A stretch of DNA of 64,000 nt from Closterium sp. NIES-65 (taxonomy: Eukaryota; Streptophyta; Zygnematophyceae; Desmidiales; Closteriaceae): the NCBI GenBank assembly GCA_948144175.1, contig CANXME010001453.1:62001-126000 (forward strand). The letters are read 5' to 3'. Under the pieces are notes generated by a model, which saw only the letters and a list, made by a program, of their open reading frames with translations, ran no database searches and was not told the DNA's origin. The position numbers were made by a program, and so were the translations under genes. Of the stretch, positions 23,001 through 30,357 are shown piece by piece (the stretch's first letter is position 1; the number at the start of each line of letters is the position of its first letter).

Positions 23001-26000
23001 TGGGCAGATGAGCCGATGCGGCTAGCATCCCAGGTGCTGTCAGAATCCAGGGGAATGGAAGAGGCTGAGAAGTGGGCGGCCTGGGAGGGAGGCAAGGCAG
23101 TAGGACACCTGAAGGAAGTGATACTGGCATTGGTGGAGGACCTACATGTGGTGCAGATGGGGGATGCGTGCAGCTATGAACAGCGGCAGCAGCTGGGTGG
23201 CAGGGGGACAGAAGAGGCTGTAGGGGCAGGGCGGACAGAGACGGACAAAGGAGGACAACAGAAGAGGGGGCGGGTGCAAGCGGGGCGAAGTGTGGGAGTA
23301 CTGGAGCTGGAGAAGACGAAGAGAGAGCTGACCGTGGCAGGAACCAGACCCACAAGGCACGGATGAAGAGCAGCCGTCCTCAGCTGGGAAGTCCTGTGTC
23401 TCGGGCCCGAGCGGCTTGAGCACGAGCACAGGAGGGGGAAGGTAGTGGCTGAGTACGAAGAAGGGAACCAGGGGACAGGGACAAGATAGATGCAAGGGTG
23501 AGAAGGAGAAAGCAGCAGGAGTACAAGGACAGAAGCAGGTAACGCAAGAGGGGTTTCTCCGAGCACAGGAATCTATGCTGTGCGGGGCGTAATCTATGCT
23601 GCTCAGAGCACAGGAAGCCGCCGCCCTTGCTGCTGTCAGTGGTGATGCTGCTGGTGCTGGTGCTAGGGTTAGGATTTGGGGTTTAGGGTCACTGCTTCCC
23701 TGCAGTCTATCACGAGTGGTAGCAGCAGCAGCCTTTTGTGAACTCGTGTCAATTTATATACTTTCCTGTTTCCTGCTGTCTATGCTTCTCTGCAGTCCAT
23801 TCACCAGCGCCTGCAGTCCTTTTTACATGAAAAAGCAGTGGCGGCAGCAGCAGCAGCGAGAGCAAGCACCAGGAGTGCGGCAGCAGGGGGTGGGGGAGGA
23901 GGGCAAGAGAAAGGCGGAGGAGGGAAGGGAGGAGAGGATAAGGAGGAGAAGAAGGGAGGGAGAGGAGGGGGAAAGGGAGGAGGGAAGAGGGGTGGAGGAA
24001 GGGAGATGGAGGAGGAGGAGGAAGAGGAGGAAACGGGAGGGAGAGGAGGGAAGGGGAAGAAAAAGGGAGGAGGGAAGGGAGCAAAGGGGAAAGGTGGGGG
24101 AGGATGGCGAGGAGGGAAAGGGAAAGAGGAGGAGGAGGTGGAGGGGGAGAGGGGAGGCGCGGAAAGGAAGGGCAGAAAAGACGAGGCAATGCCGACGGTG
24201 GCTGAGATGACGCGATTGGTGCTGACGTGGCATCCTGACCTTCTGGAAGCTACTGTTGCTGGTATGCTTTGTTTTAAAAGTGCTGGTGTACTGTTGCTTG
24301 TATGCTCTGGCAGTAGGTGTCTCTCTGTCTAGCTGGTAAGATTTTGGTCTGAGCCTGGTTCAAAGTGATTCATATCCAACCCCTCAGTCCACCACCATTG
24401 CTCCATTTATCCCATCCCATCGCACATCTGAGTTTCTTCCCATCCCATCCGTTCCAGATGACGATGCTTCTGATTACAATGAGGCTGATGATGCGGAGGG
24501 AGGGGGCTCGGCCGGCCTTGCTCGTCTGCTAGTGGCCGCCCTGAAGCCCGCCCTAGCTTCTTATTGGGCGGAGGAGCGACGCCGAGCCGCAGCCTTTACG
24601 TCCGGAAGCACCACCGAGACTCGGCGACAGGTTCGGATATGCACTTATACATTGCGTGGTTAACTATTTCGGGACTATCAAAGCATTGAGTAAGCTTTAT
24701 CAACCAACGAGCCTTGCCCCACTATTTCTGACAAAGGTTTATGTATGATCAGCTATGCAGTGAAACAGATTACGGTTGTTTTGTATATGTGTCCATTTAT
24801 TGTGTATGCGCATGTGGCAGGTGGAAGTGCATTGTTTTTTAACAACTCAAATATCATCTTAACCAAGAGTGTGTGTGTGCATGTGTGCATGTCGCACGTG
24901 TGGTAGGCTGTGGAGCATTGAGTGAATGTCATGCTGGGGTAGCTGGTGCTGTATGCACACGGGGCAGCAGCTTTCAACTCGGACGAAGACTTTGGAGTTT
25001 ACTAAAAAATCACCCTGTGTGTGGTGTGTGTGGTGTGTGTGGTGTGTGTGGTGGGCATGTATGTGTGCACATGGCAGGTGCGGGAGGCAGTGGAGTCTCG
25101 AGTAAATGCCATGCTGGGCCAGTTGGTGCTGTATGCACATGGGGCAGCAGCTTTCAACTCGGATGAGGATGCAGCTACTGCTGTAAGTGTGACGGTAAAC
25201 CAACTCATGAGAAGAATGTTCGCCGGGTCAGCTGTTTTATCACTGCATGTAGATGTGCGCCCCACATGGACATGCATGTAGTTGTGGGCCCCACATGGAG
25301 CAGCAGCTTTCAATCCGATCCGGACGATGCAACCATTGCTGTGAGTTTGATCGTAACCCAACAGAGTTACTTCCAAGGTAAAGATTTGCCCTGCTGCCTC
25401 TGAAAGTGCCTCTATCTGTATGCACATGTTCCAGGGGAGTCGAATTTGGACAACAATACAGCAACTGTGGTAAGTCTGTTGTTGCTTTCTTTGGGGCCAC
25501 TGACCCTATTCATTGGTCGGTCACTCATCTCTTCTCTTCGCATCTTCCCCTGAGCACATACATGTTGCATCGTATTTGCTTCCAACCACGGCTTCCTCAA
25601 CATCCGTCTCACCCTCCATTATCATTCGCCCTCTCTCTCGATCTTCCACCAAGCCATCATGCTCATCTCATCCCACCTCATCTCATCCCACCTCATCTCA
25701 TCCCGCCTCATCTCATCCCACCTCATCTCATCCCACCTCATCTCATCCCATCTCATCTCATCCCACCTCATCTCATCCCATCTCATCTCATCCCATCTCA
25801 TCTCATCCCATGCCACACCTGCCAGCCTGCCAGTCTTCTCCAAACCTCGCTTTCCACACCCGAATTGTCTTCCTTACCCTTTCCCTTCCTTCTCCATCTC
25901 GCCATTTCTTCACCGTCTCCCTTCACATCCATCTCCCGCCCTCTCTCTCTCTCTCTACTCCTTCCACCAAACCCTTATCTCCACCATGTTCTCCCAACCT

Positions 26001-27805
26001 CGGCTTCCATACACTAGTGCCTCCCTTATCCCTCTCCCCCACTTCCCCCCGGACCCCCTCCAACCCACCCTCCTCTTTCCACCAGACCCTCATCTCCCGG
26101 CACGTTCTCCGAACCTCGGCTTTCGAGCCTGTCGACCTGCTTCTGCACGCCGTGCTTCTGGACCATGACGTCATCACTGCCCAGGATGACGCCAGCAGCA
26201 CCAGCAGCAATGGCGGAGGGAGCAGCGGGAGTGGGATGCAGGCCGGGGAGCAACAAGAGAGCACTGGAGCAGAAGCAATGAGCGAGGAAGGAGCAGGAGG
26301 AGGGATGGGGCGTGAACAGAAAGATAAGGGAGCAGCAGCATCAGTGCTCGGTTCAACCCCAATCATCTACACGCCAGCACGGCGGGCAGCGTTAGCAAAG
26401 TTGCTGCCAGGCGGCGGTCCCAGGGAGCGGGCACAGAGGATGATAGCAGCACTGGAGGGCAAGGAGGTGGAGGCGGTGCTGCTGCCCCTGGAGGAAGTTG
26501 CTGAGAAGGATCTCGGCATCCGGCTCAAGCGCCCGGATAAGAAGGCTGAGCGTGCGCTGCTCTTCTCAATGAAGAAGGTGAGGAGTGGTAGGCGTTTAGA
26601 CTATGCTAGGCAGAGCCTTCAGCTGCAGCTCGAGGCAGAGGAGGATGCTGTTTAGGCTGTGCCAGCTCGAGCTTAGCCCCTTTGCTTTAGTGGCTGCCAA
26701 ACGCCGCTCTTCTCTCTTCACCCTCCTTCACCCTCCCTTCCCCGCCAACAGAGCCTTCAGCTGCAGCTCGAAGCAGAGGAGGAGCGCTTATGCTTGGACT
26801 GTGCCATCTTGTGTTAAGGCACTCCTGTGCTGTGCTGTATTCTCCCCGCCCTCCCTTTCTCGCCAACAGAGCCTTCAGCTGCAGCTTGAGGCAGAGCAGA
26901 GGAGGATGCTGTTCTTCTATGACTTGCTAGTTGTTTGTAAGGCATCTCAAATCAACCGTGTCTGTCGTTCTCGCCACTTCACCCGCCCTTCGCCCACCAA
27001 CAGAGCCTTCAGCTACAGCTGGAGGCAGAGGAGGATGCTGTTGCAACACTGCCCCTCATTGTGGCTCTTCTCTTCATGCAGGTACTCCCCTCTCCCTTCC
27101 TCTCTTTCTCCCTGCTCGTACCTCCGCTTTTCCTTCTGCTGCCTTCTCCTCTTTCTTCTCCTCTTTCTTCCACTCTTTCTTCCCCTCTTTCTCCTGCTGT
27201 TATTCTTTCGATCGTTCTTCCGTTTCTGCCTTTTCTCCCTTCCACACATTCCATGCTCCCTTCCTTCCTTCTTGCACACAAGCTCTTGCCATCATTGCTC
27301 CTCGTGGAATGAGCACAATCATCCCGTTCCTCATTCCCTCCTACCACTGTCACTCTTAGCTCACCTCTCCCCCCCCTCCCCCTCCCTCTTCCTCCCACCC
27401 ATCGCACAGCCGCCTTTCCTTTCAGAATTTCATTTACCTGCTTTCCCTCACGGCCTTTCTGCCACTACCCACCTCCCTCCCATCCGTGTGTGCCCCTCTT
27501 CGTCTCCCCCCACACAGGCACACAACAGGGCCCTTCAGGCCCCCGGCCGCGCTCTCTCTGCCGTCATCACCCATCTCAAGCCCTCGCTCTCCCCTGCTGA
27601 CTTCTCCTCTCTCTCCACCTTGCACTCTGCTGTTGTCGCTGCTCTTGGCAAGCGCGCAGCAGGGGGGAGAGGGCCGGCAGGGGGAGGTGAGGAGGGGAAG
27701 GAGGGAGGGGAGGAGCGGGTGGATATGGAAGCGTTGCTGAAGGGACTGAAGGAACTGACTCTGGGGAAAGCCAAGGAGGGAAAAGCTGGTGGTGGTGATG
27801 AGTGA
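9487..27805 (+). CDS. UFL1: E3 UFM1-protein ligase 1 homologue (UFL1, DUF2042 family), 12 exons
   Basis: Exons read as 9487-9660, 13499-13651, 14066-14239, 14865-15500, 16380-16558, 17592-17808, 23796-24261, 24458-24630, 25078-25182, 26086-26577, 27004-27081 and 27518-27805. All phases match and give about 1044 residues, against about 800 in land plants. The excess comes from Ala/Gly runs in exon 4 and a Lys/Glu/Gly-rich tract in exon 7. Family signatures include [105 protein letters not shown] and [21 protein letters not shown]1 transfers UFM1 to substrates such as ribosomal protein uL24 at the ER, acting with DDRGK1 and CDK5RAP3. Introns host a hAT transposon and a gag-only retroelement, and nearly every exon edge has decayed copies in its intron. 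Part of the exon 4 low-complexity tract might be spliced out. Confidence 0.88.
9661..10395 (+). repeat. 146-bp tandem copies of the UFL1 exon 1 end and donor
   Basis: The 3' half of exon 1 (VVELVSKL to GKEYITQ), the donor GTACAG and about 40 intron bases repeat with an exact 146-base period. The GTGTCCAAGCT landmark falls at 9583 (real), 9729, 9875 and 10021. Shorter diverged copies follow at about 10160-10232 and 10321-10395. The copies are nearly identical, so the array is recent. Confidence 0.92.
10471..10549 (+). repeat. Partial copy of UFL1 exon 2 at the hAT insertion site
   Basis: CCTTTCCTCAG followed by GAGCGCCTGCAGCAGGAGGT duplicates the acceptor and first codons of the real exon 2 at 13499. 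The reading frame is then lost. The hAT transposon inserted just after this copy, so the true exon 2 escaped. Confidence 0.8.
10542..10549. repeat. hAT target-site duplication, left copy
   Basis: GCAGGCAG here matches 13413-13420 exactly and abuts the terminal inverted repeat. Confidence 0.93.
10983..13109 (+). CDS. hAT-family transposase
   Basis: 708 codons from the ATG at 10983; the open frame extends further upstream to 10419, but the 5' extension crosses the terminal repeat and cannot belong to the element. A BED-like zinc finger is suggested by C59-x2-C62 with C73 and H76. A DUF659-type core follows: [15 protein letters not shown] near 228-242 and LCMDGGSNY near 287-295 carry candidate catalytic aspartates, with [12 protein letters not shown] further on. 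The C-terminal hAT dimerisation region ([19 protein letters not shown], about 616-634) is complete. The tail is Glu/Asp-rich. It should cut and paste the surrounding element. No stop or frameshift is seen. Confidence 0.93.
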   Translation: MSTPSGTPASATSEAPSVSNDATMTDDEDVHVNTHVIFKHFLTSTEGTSNGPERTLRICRHCKLNFVGGAFRCAQHITRWKGLKRKDVRLCKAPIPSADRGAVRELYEGKHARREGKKKAEDMAIEACAGGAKKQCIEDFYGEGASCAKESANDAICLMWAALHLPEHLADHPLWRNAVRCITDAGHSYVPPKRRYVGGAGLARCCEKIERGLAPITASWKRDGVTIGSDMMTDKSGRPQANIMLINDSGAMFTESIDCKLETKTGGYIASVLRPIIEKVGPANIVALCMDGGSNYAAACRELMLEYPHIEHVPCATHIMDLLIEDVGKMDWTKDIVAKAGVIITFVRAHHFTKGYMRSPQVKGGKGKQVLKPAGTRFGTQFIAVQRLCEVRSALTQMVLSPEWQAWAKGRKPPVEPFETMIMDAVWWKGAEFFVALLKIPFVVMRKTDSTAKGMMGRMYDLMLQLTEDINAKLEEEEAGLVLSSSERTEVTNIVQKRWDHSMACAMHVVGRILNPVNQEEGIFRTDLECTRVFKAFVARHYAGRTVTRKDGEELRASHVIQDGLTAFNTLQGSFGLPDAISDRELVKAGKKTAVQWWTWHGTEHPELTTLACRVLSQPVSASACERNWAVWESIHTAKRNRLGSEKCRDLVYVAHNWNIVRNWHKGAEGVTVLPGNIPEASLPEGYNEVLEEDEEEGEEDELEDEYK
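13354..13383. repeat. 30-base perfect palindrome in the hAT 3' subterminal region
   Basis: The sequence centred on CGTATATACG reads the same on both strands for 30 bases. It lies 29 bases inside the right end. Subterminal repeats often bind hAT transposase; that role is inferred here. Confidence 0.85.
13901..13955 (+). repeat. Partial copy of the UFL1 exon 3 start
   Basis: GTGAGCAG followed by GTGCAGCTGGTGCAGGGCGA and onward to GACGGGGTGG duplicates the acceptor and first 16 codons of exon 3 (14066). The copy then diverges into GTGGCAGACGAGG. Confidence 0.85.
14375..14864 (+). repeat. Partial copies of the UFL1 exon 4 start
   Basis: Acceptor plus ATCCAYGGSACCATGAG...CAGCT recurs near 14380 (decayed), 14568 and 14733 before the real exon at 14865, at spacings of roughly 130-190 bases. 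The 14568 copy is the best preserved, through GCACACATGGC. Confidence 0.85.
15540..15640 (+). repeat. Partial copy of the UFL1 exon 4 end and donor
   Basis: The last 57 exon bases (TGGGTGCCGGAGATATTCGC to TTTTCGCAG) and a GTGACT donor occur again at about 15579-15636 after the real donor at 15501. Confidence 0.88.
15827..16379 (+). repeat. Three partial copies of UFL1 exon 5 upstream of the real exon
   Basis: CAGAACGCCTTCATAAC and the following bases through CAGCTGGGCAT appear at about 15826 and 16197, with a decayed version at about 16040-16110. The real exon is at 16380. The early copies carry TAG where the true exon continues. Confidence 0.88.
16630..17010. repeat. CA/TG microsatellite block
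   Basis: About 380 bases of (CA)n with scattered CG and CT interruptions follow UFL1 exon 5. The last stretch, about 16930-17010, is nearly pure. Long His/Thr or Cys/Val ORFs here are artefacts of the repeat. Confidence 0.95.
17011..17110 (+). repeat. Partial copy of the UFL1 exon 5 end
   Basis: TTGTCCGCTCCTCATTGGTG through AAAGTCATGGTGGGTG duplicates the exon 5 end beyond the CA block. The CA microsatellite therefore expanded between two copies of the same exon edge. Confidence 0.88.
17445..17591 (+). repeat. Partial copy of UFL1 exon 6 start
   Basis: CAG followed by GTGCGATGCAGCAACAGCCC and about 80 bases through GTGCTGCTCAGAG matches the exon 6 start at 17592 and lies directly upstream of it, about 146 bases away. 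Confidence 0.88.
17866..18078 (+). repeat. Partial copies of the UFL1 exon 6 middle and end
   Basis: A copy of the exon 6 3' half (GGGGTTGGATGGGGC through GCTCTGCTGCAG, donor GTAAGC) ends at about 18027. A further fragment, ATGCTGTGCGG...GAGCACAG, ends at the left boundary of the gag-only element and recurs at its right boundary (about 23574-23612). Confidence 0.85.
18472..21063 (+). pseudogene. Arg/Glu-rich N-terminal part of the gag-like ORF
   Basis: One frame runs from 18472 to 21063, broken only by TAA at 20083-20085. It begins with an SR-like stretch ([18 protein letters not shown]), followed by imperfect repeats of about 20 residues around [20 protein letters not shown], then a Lys/Glu/Arg-rich region. 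Near 21040 the frame passes into the downstream gag frame through a probable one-base indel (RFTGMEG then [11 protein letters not shown]). No known enzyme domain is seen. Confidence 0.6.
20988..23366 (+). pseudogene. Gag capsid and CCHC zinc-knuckle ORF with C-terminal repeats
   Basis: The frame is open from 20988 to 23366 except for TGA at 21576-21578, where CGA is the likely original codon. [16 protein letters not shown] to RRYEAYLP (about 21050-21550) matches the retrotransposon gag fold. Three zinc knuckles follow: [28 protein letters not shown] and [14 protein letters not shown]. The rest consists of about 11 imperfect repeats of 14-20 residues around [16 protein letters not shown]. Such a protein could coat RNA, but no partner enzymes are encoded. 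Confidence 0.7.
22060..22640 (+). repeat. Coding minisatellite in the gag-like ORF
   Basis: A unit of roughly 50-60 bases (KDEKVGAW plus 10-12 residues) repeats about 11 times in frame. Several units are nearly identical, so expansion was recent relative to the decay of the ORF. Confidence 0.85.
23575..23795 (+). repeat. Copy of the exon 6 fragment and decoy exon 7 acceptor
   Basis: 23575-23660 repeats exon 6 sequence (GCTCAGAGCACAGGAAGCCG, coding for AQEAAALAA). At 23704 CCTGCAG then TCTATCACGAG is a weak duplicate of the real exon 7 start (TCTGCAG then TCCATTCACCAG, 23796). Confidence 0.65.
23664..23688. repeat. Short interstitial telomere-like motif
   Basis: TAGGGTTAGGATTTGGGGTTTAGGG holds imperfect TTTAGGG units inside an exon 6 copy just right of the gag element. 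It is only 25 bases long, so chance is possible. Confidence 0.4.
24860..25077 (+). repeat. Copy of UFL1 exon 9 upstream of the real exon
   Basis: 24890-24990 matches the real exon 9 (25078-25182) through GTGAATGTCATGCTGGGG...CTTTCAACTCGGACGAAGA. A short (GTGTGTGTG) tract lies between the copies. Confidence 0.85.
25284..25360 (+). repeat. Copy of the UFL1 exon 9 end
   Basis: CACATGGAGCAGCAGCTTTC through ACCATTGCTGTGAGTTTGAT repeats the exon 9 end and donor, with changes. Confidence 0.8.
25655..25815 (+). repeat. 15-bp minisatellite (CACCTCATCTCATCC)n
   Basis: About ten near-perfect 15-base units sit in UFL1 intron 9, just upstream of decayed copies of the exon 10 acceptor (CTTCCACCAAACCCTTATCTC at about 25965). 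The unit resembles that acceptor region and may derive from it. Confidence 0.85.
25960..26020 (+). repeat. Partial copy of the UFL1 exon 10 start
   Basis: CCACCAAACCCTTATCTCCA and CATGTTCTCCCAACCTCGGC mirror the true acceptor and exon start at 26086 (CACCAG, then ACCCTCATCTCC). A weaker copy lies near 25647. Confidence 0.75.
26605..27003 (+). repeat. Three partial copies of UFL1 exon 11 upstream of the real exon
   Basis: CAGAGCCTTCAGCTGCAGCT and the following GAGGCAGAGGAG occur at about 26612, 26752 and 26870 before the true exon at 27004. The last three copies are preceded by the acceptor CCAACAG or CACCAACAG. The first ends in an in-frame TAG. Confidence 0.9.
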
Positions 27806-27977
27806 TGTGTGTGGTTGTGGTGACAGACTAGCCAAGCGCATAGCAGGGGGCAGAGGGCAGGTGGAGGAGGAGAGGGGGGAGGAAGGAGGGGGTGGATCTG
27901 GATGCACCGCTCTCAAGGGACTGGAAGAATTGGCTCTGGGGAAAGCCAAGGAGGGAAAAGGTGGTGGGGATGAGTGA
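27806..27977 (+). pseudogene. Decayed duplicate of the UFL1 last-exon end
   Basis: After the UFL1 stop the sequence again encodes LAKRIAGGRG...[21 protein letters not shown] and a TGA, closely matching the true C-terminus [23 protein letters not shown] third trace (CAGACTAGCCAAGCATG) follows at 28001. This parallels the duplicated PAO 3' end. Confidence 0.85.
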
Positions 27978-28303
27978 TGGGATTGGGACATTTGTTGACG
28001 GGCAGACTAGCCAAGCATGTCCTTCAATACCTTAGATAGAATGCCTACTTGTATGGACACTCCCGTGGGTAGCCTATGCGGACCTGGATGATTCAGTTGG
28101 GCAGGTTTCAAGATAAAGTACACCTTGATCTTTAGTCTGAAAACAACACTGAACTCTTCCCTCCCTCTCCTGGCTACTGGTAAACCACGATCAAATGTTT
28201 TGCAGTTTTTGGAGATTTTCGATACATGAAACTCTGGGTTTAATCGATGCTTACATCAATGCTCATGTACACTCTGATGGGACCAAATTTTCTGTCGCAA
28301 GTC
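27978..28303. other. Intergenic region between convergent UFL1 and a minus-strand ORF
   Basis: AT-richer sequence with no coding signal. It should contain the polyadenylation sites of both convergent genes. Confidence 0.5.
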
Positions 28304-29380
28304 TTAGGCAACATATTCCAAGATCTCAACGTATTTGACAAAGCCCACACGCTTGGGGCTTCTGCTTGGCGAGCCTGCTTCCAAGCTGCAAGGGCTGGGG
28401 GGAGCAGTGAGGCACGGCTTGACACGCACTGGTTGGTGCCTCCTAGCCTCATCCTCGGCTCGCCTACTGCTGGGTGCAGTGCTGGTGCAGCTGGGCACAG
28501 CACAAGGCACTGGTAGCACGGGACGAGGAGAGGAAGGGGCACTGCTGCTGCTGTACGTTCTTGCACTAAGGGGCGAGGCAGAGGAAGTGGGAGAAGCAGG
28601 GATGCTGCTGCAGGGCGTGGCACTGACGGCACTGGCGCTGACAGCACTGGCACTGTTACCAGCCTTGTATTCATGGGGGCCAATCCGCCAAAAGAATGAC
28701 CTTGCATATCTGCTAACTATACTTGATGCCGCCAGTGCTGCTGCCGATGGTGCTGCCTCTGCTGCTGCACTTGATGATGTCTGTGCTGCTGCAGTTGATG
28801 CCTGGGTTGCCACCACTTGGGAGTCTGGCTTTCCATGAGGCGCTGGTGTGTGTCTGGCAACGACGGCCGCCGGAGTGGAGTACGCTTTACTCCGCGCAAA
28901 GACCCGAGGCAACGGCGTGGTATCCTCAGCACCATCTGAACGCTGCATCGTCGTGCTTTCGTCTTCAGAAAAGTAAAACAAACTGGGTTTCTTGGAAAGC
29001 GCGAGTTGGTGGCGGCGGCGGCGGAACGCGCAGGCGGCGGGTTTGCCCCCGCTGGGAGGCGAGGGGAGCAAGAGCCGCCTTCCGCACGCGCCAGAGACGG
29101 AAAGCGCACGGCGGTGGGCAGACCCCAGCGCATCTCCGCGACGGAGGGAGGCGGAAGTAGCTCGTGAAGCGGACGCGGCGGGAATCGCACAGGGACGTTG
29201 CGCAGGGCAGCCAGAAAGCACCGGGTCCGATGCGTAAAAGTCTACCCGATGGTCAAATTCACATTCTGCCTGCTGCTCTTCCCTCCAGTGCGGTGGATAA
29301 AGATCGCGAAGCTCCACGAGTGAATTACACGAGGCGGTTCGCGAAGTTGTAGAAGAGTATCGCTGGGGGCGGCTCGCCAT
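28304..29380 (-). CDS. Unrecognised Ser/Ala-rich protein with a C-terminal RVxF-like motif
   Basis: 358 codons without introns, from the ATG at 29380 to the stop at 28304. I do not recognise the family. Composition is rich in Ser, Ala, Pro and Arg. A charged segment lies near the middle (LFYFSEDEST), there is an Ala/Ser run around SSSAAAEAAPSAAALAASS, and the C-terminus is SPSRSPKRVGFVKYVEILEYVA. The KRVGF core fits the protein phosphatase 1 docking consensus RVxF and is followed by a conserved-looking YVEILEY. The protein is probably mostly disordered. It converges on UFL1. A long GC-rich ORF could be fortuitous, so the gene call is tentative. Confidence 0.5.
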   Translation of the reverse strand: MASRPQRYSSTTSRTASCNSLVELRDLYPPHWREEQQAECEFDHRVDFYASDPVLSGCPAQRPCAIPAASASRATSASLRRGDALGSAHRRALSVSGACGRRLLLPSPPSGGKPAACAFRRRRHQLALSKKPSLFYFSEDESTTMQRSDGAEDTTPLPRVFARSKAYSTPAAVVARHTPAPHGKPDSQVVATQASTAAAQTSSSAAAEAAPSAAALAASSIVSRYARSFFWRIGPHEYKAGNSASAVSASAVSATPCSSIPASPTSSASPLSARTYSSSSAPSSPRPVLPVPCAVPSCTSTAPSSRRAEDEARRHQPVRVKPCLTAPPSPCSLEAGSPSRSPKRVGFVKYVEILEYVA

Positions 29381-30357
29381 TACGTGATGGGACACGCTGC
29401 ACGCAAAACGCGATAGCAGTACTGGCTATGGTTAGGTGGAGTGCAGTGCGGTGGAATTAGTAGTAGTCGGAATCAGATGTGAAGTTTCTAACTTTGAAAC
29501 GAGTTGGTGATGTGAAGCTGAGGCAATCACGCGCAGCATTATATGATGGCGAGAGGCTCCAGATGCAAAACTAATTTTCCCTTCCTTCCAGAGCCATTGC
29601 GGTTGTCTGTCCTTCGAGAGCCATTGAGGTTGTCTGTCCTTCGAGCGATACGCGGGTGACCAATGAGGGTGAACGCGGTGGCGATGCGTTGGACCCCAAG
29701 AGGCAGACGCGGTACTACCCGCCAGCATAGTGCCACATACTTCAGGCCGAAGCTGATACGTTAATCGCTTGAGACTTTATCGAGAATTTATCGGATCTGA
29801 ATGTATGATTGCAAGTGGAAGACAACAGAAGCCCCCTCCAGCATCACCGCCTTCCACGTCGGATGGATTTTGTAGGATGGGGTGTGTCAGCGATTCTGAG
29901 CATTGAGCACGTCAAATTTACAGCACCGCCTTCCACGCTGGAAAGATAATCTAGCCATTCTCCACACTTTCAAATCGATTTCGCAGCCCTAAGCACGAAG
30001 CACGTGAATCGATCACGTGCAAGGAGTAAACTGACAGAAATGGCAGCAGTGGAAACTTGTTTGGTCAGCAGCACATAAAGCGGATCGAGCACTGAACTTT
30101 CCTCACTAGGGACGAGGTGAAGATATGGGAGATGAAGGTTTGAAGAAGAACCACATCATAACTCACTAAACCGCATGGGAAACTGCAATGAACACTGTAT
30201 ATCTTATTTGATGCTGATCTGCTAAGATAAAATAGGCAGCCAGCGGAGACTGTGTCTGGAGGGAGGGCTGTGCCAGAGTTGCGTTTCACCGGATCTAAAG
30301 CAATCTGGCGAGAGTCGCCAAGGGAATTTGGATTTCGCAAGAGCAAAGAGTGACAGG
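29381..30357. other. Intergenic region upstream of the minus-strand ORF
   Basis: No coding exon seen. About 29587-29645 holds a two-copy repeat of about 31 bases around GGTTGTCTGTCCTTCGAG. CACGTG cores occur at 30001-30006 and 30014-30019. Confidence 0.45.
30001..30019. promoter_or_regulatory. Paired G-box cores
   Basis: CACGTGAATCGATCACGTG contains two CACGTG hexamers in a near-palindrome, about 620 bases upstream of the minus-strand ORF start. A bZIP or bHLH site is possible; function is not shown. Confidence 0.3.

Larger units (their letters stand above)
18079..23574 (+). mobile_element. Gag-only retroelement remnant in UFL1 intron 6
   Basis: About 5.5 kb of foreign sequence separates UFL1 exons 6 and 7. 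It is bounded by a direct repeat of about 39 bases that is itself a fragment of exon 6. The left end holds an 11-bp inverted repeat (ACAGAACATAA...TTATGTTCTGT, 18075-18115). Inside are a charged Arg/Glu-rich ORF, a Ty3-like gag domain and three CCHC knuckles, but no protease, RT, RNase H or integrase. No paired LTR was found. It may be an internally deleted Gypsy-type element or a non-autonomous gag element; the exact ends are uncertain. Confidence 0.65.
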
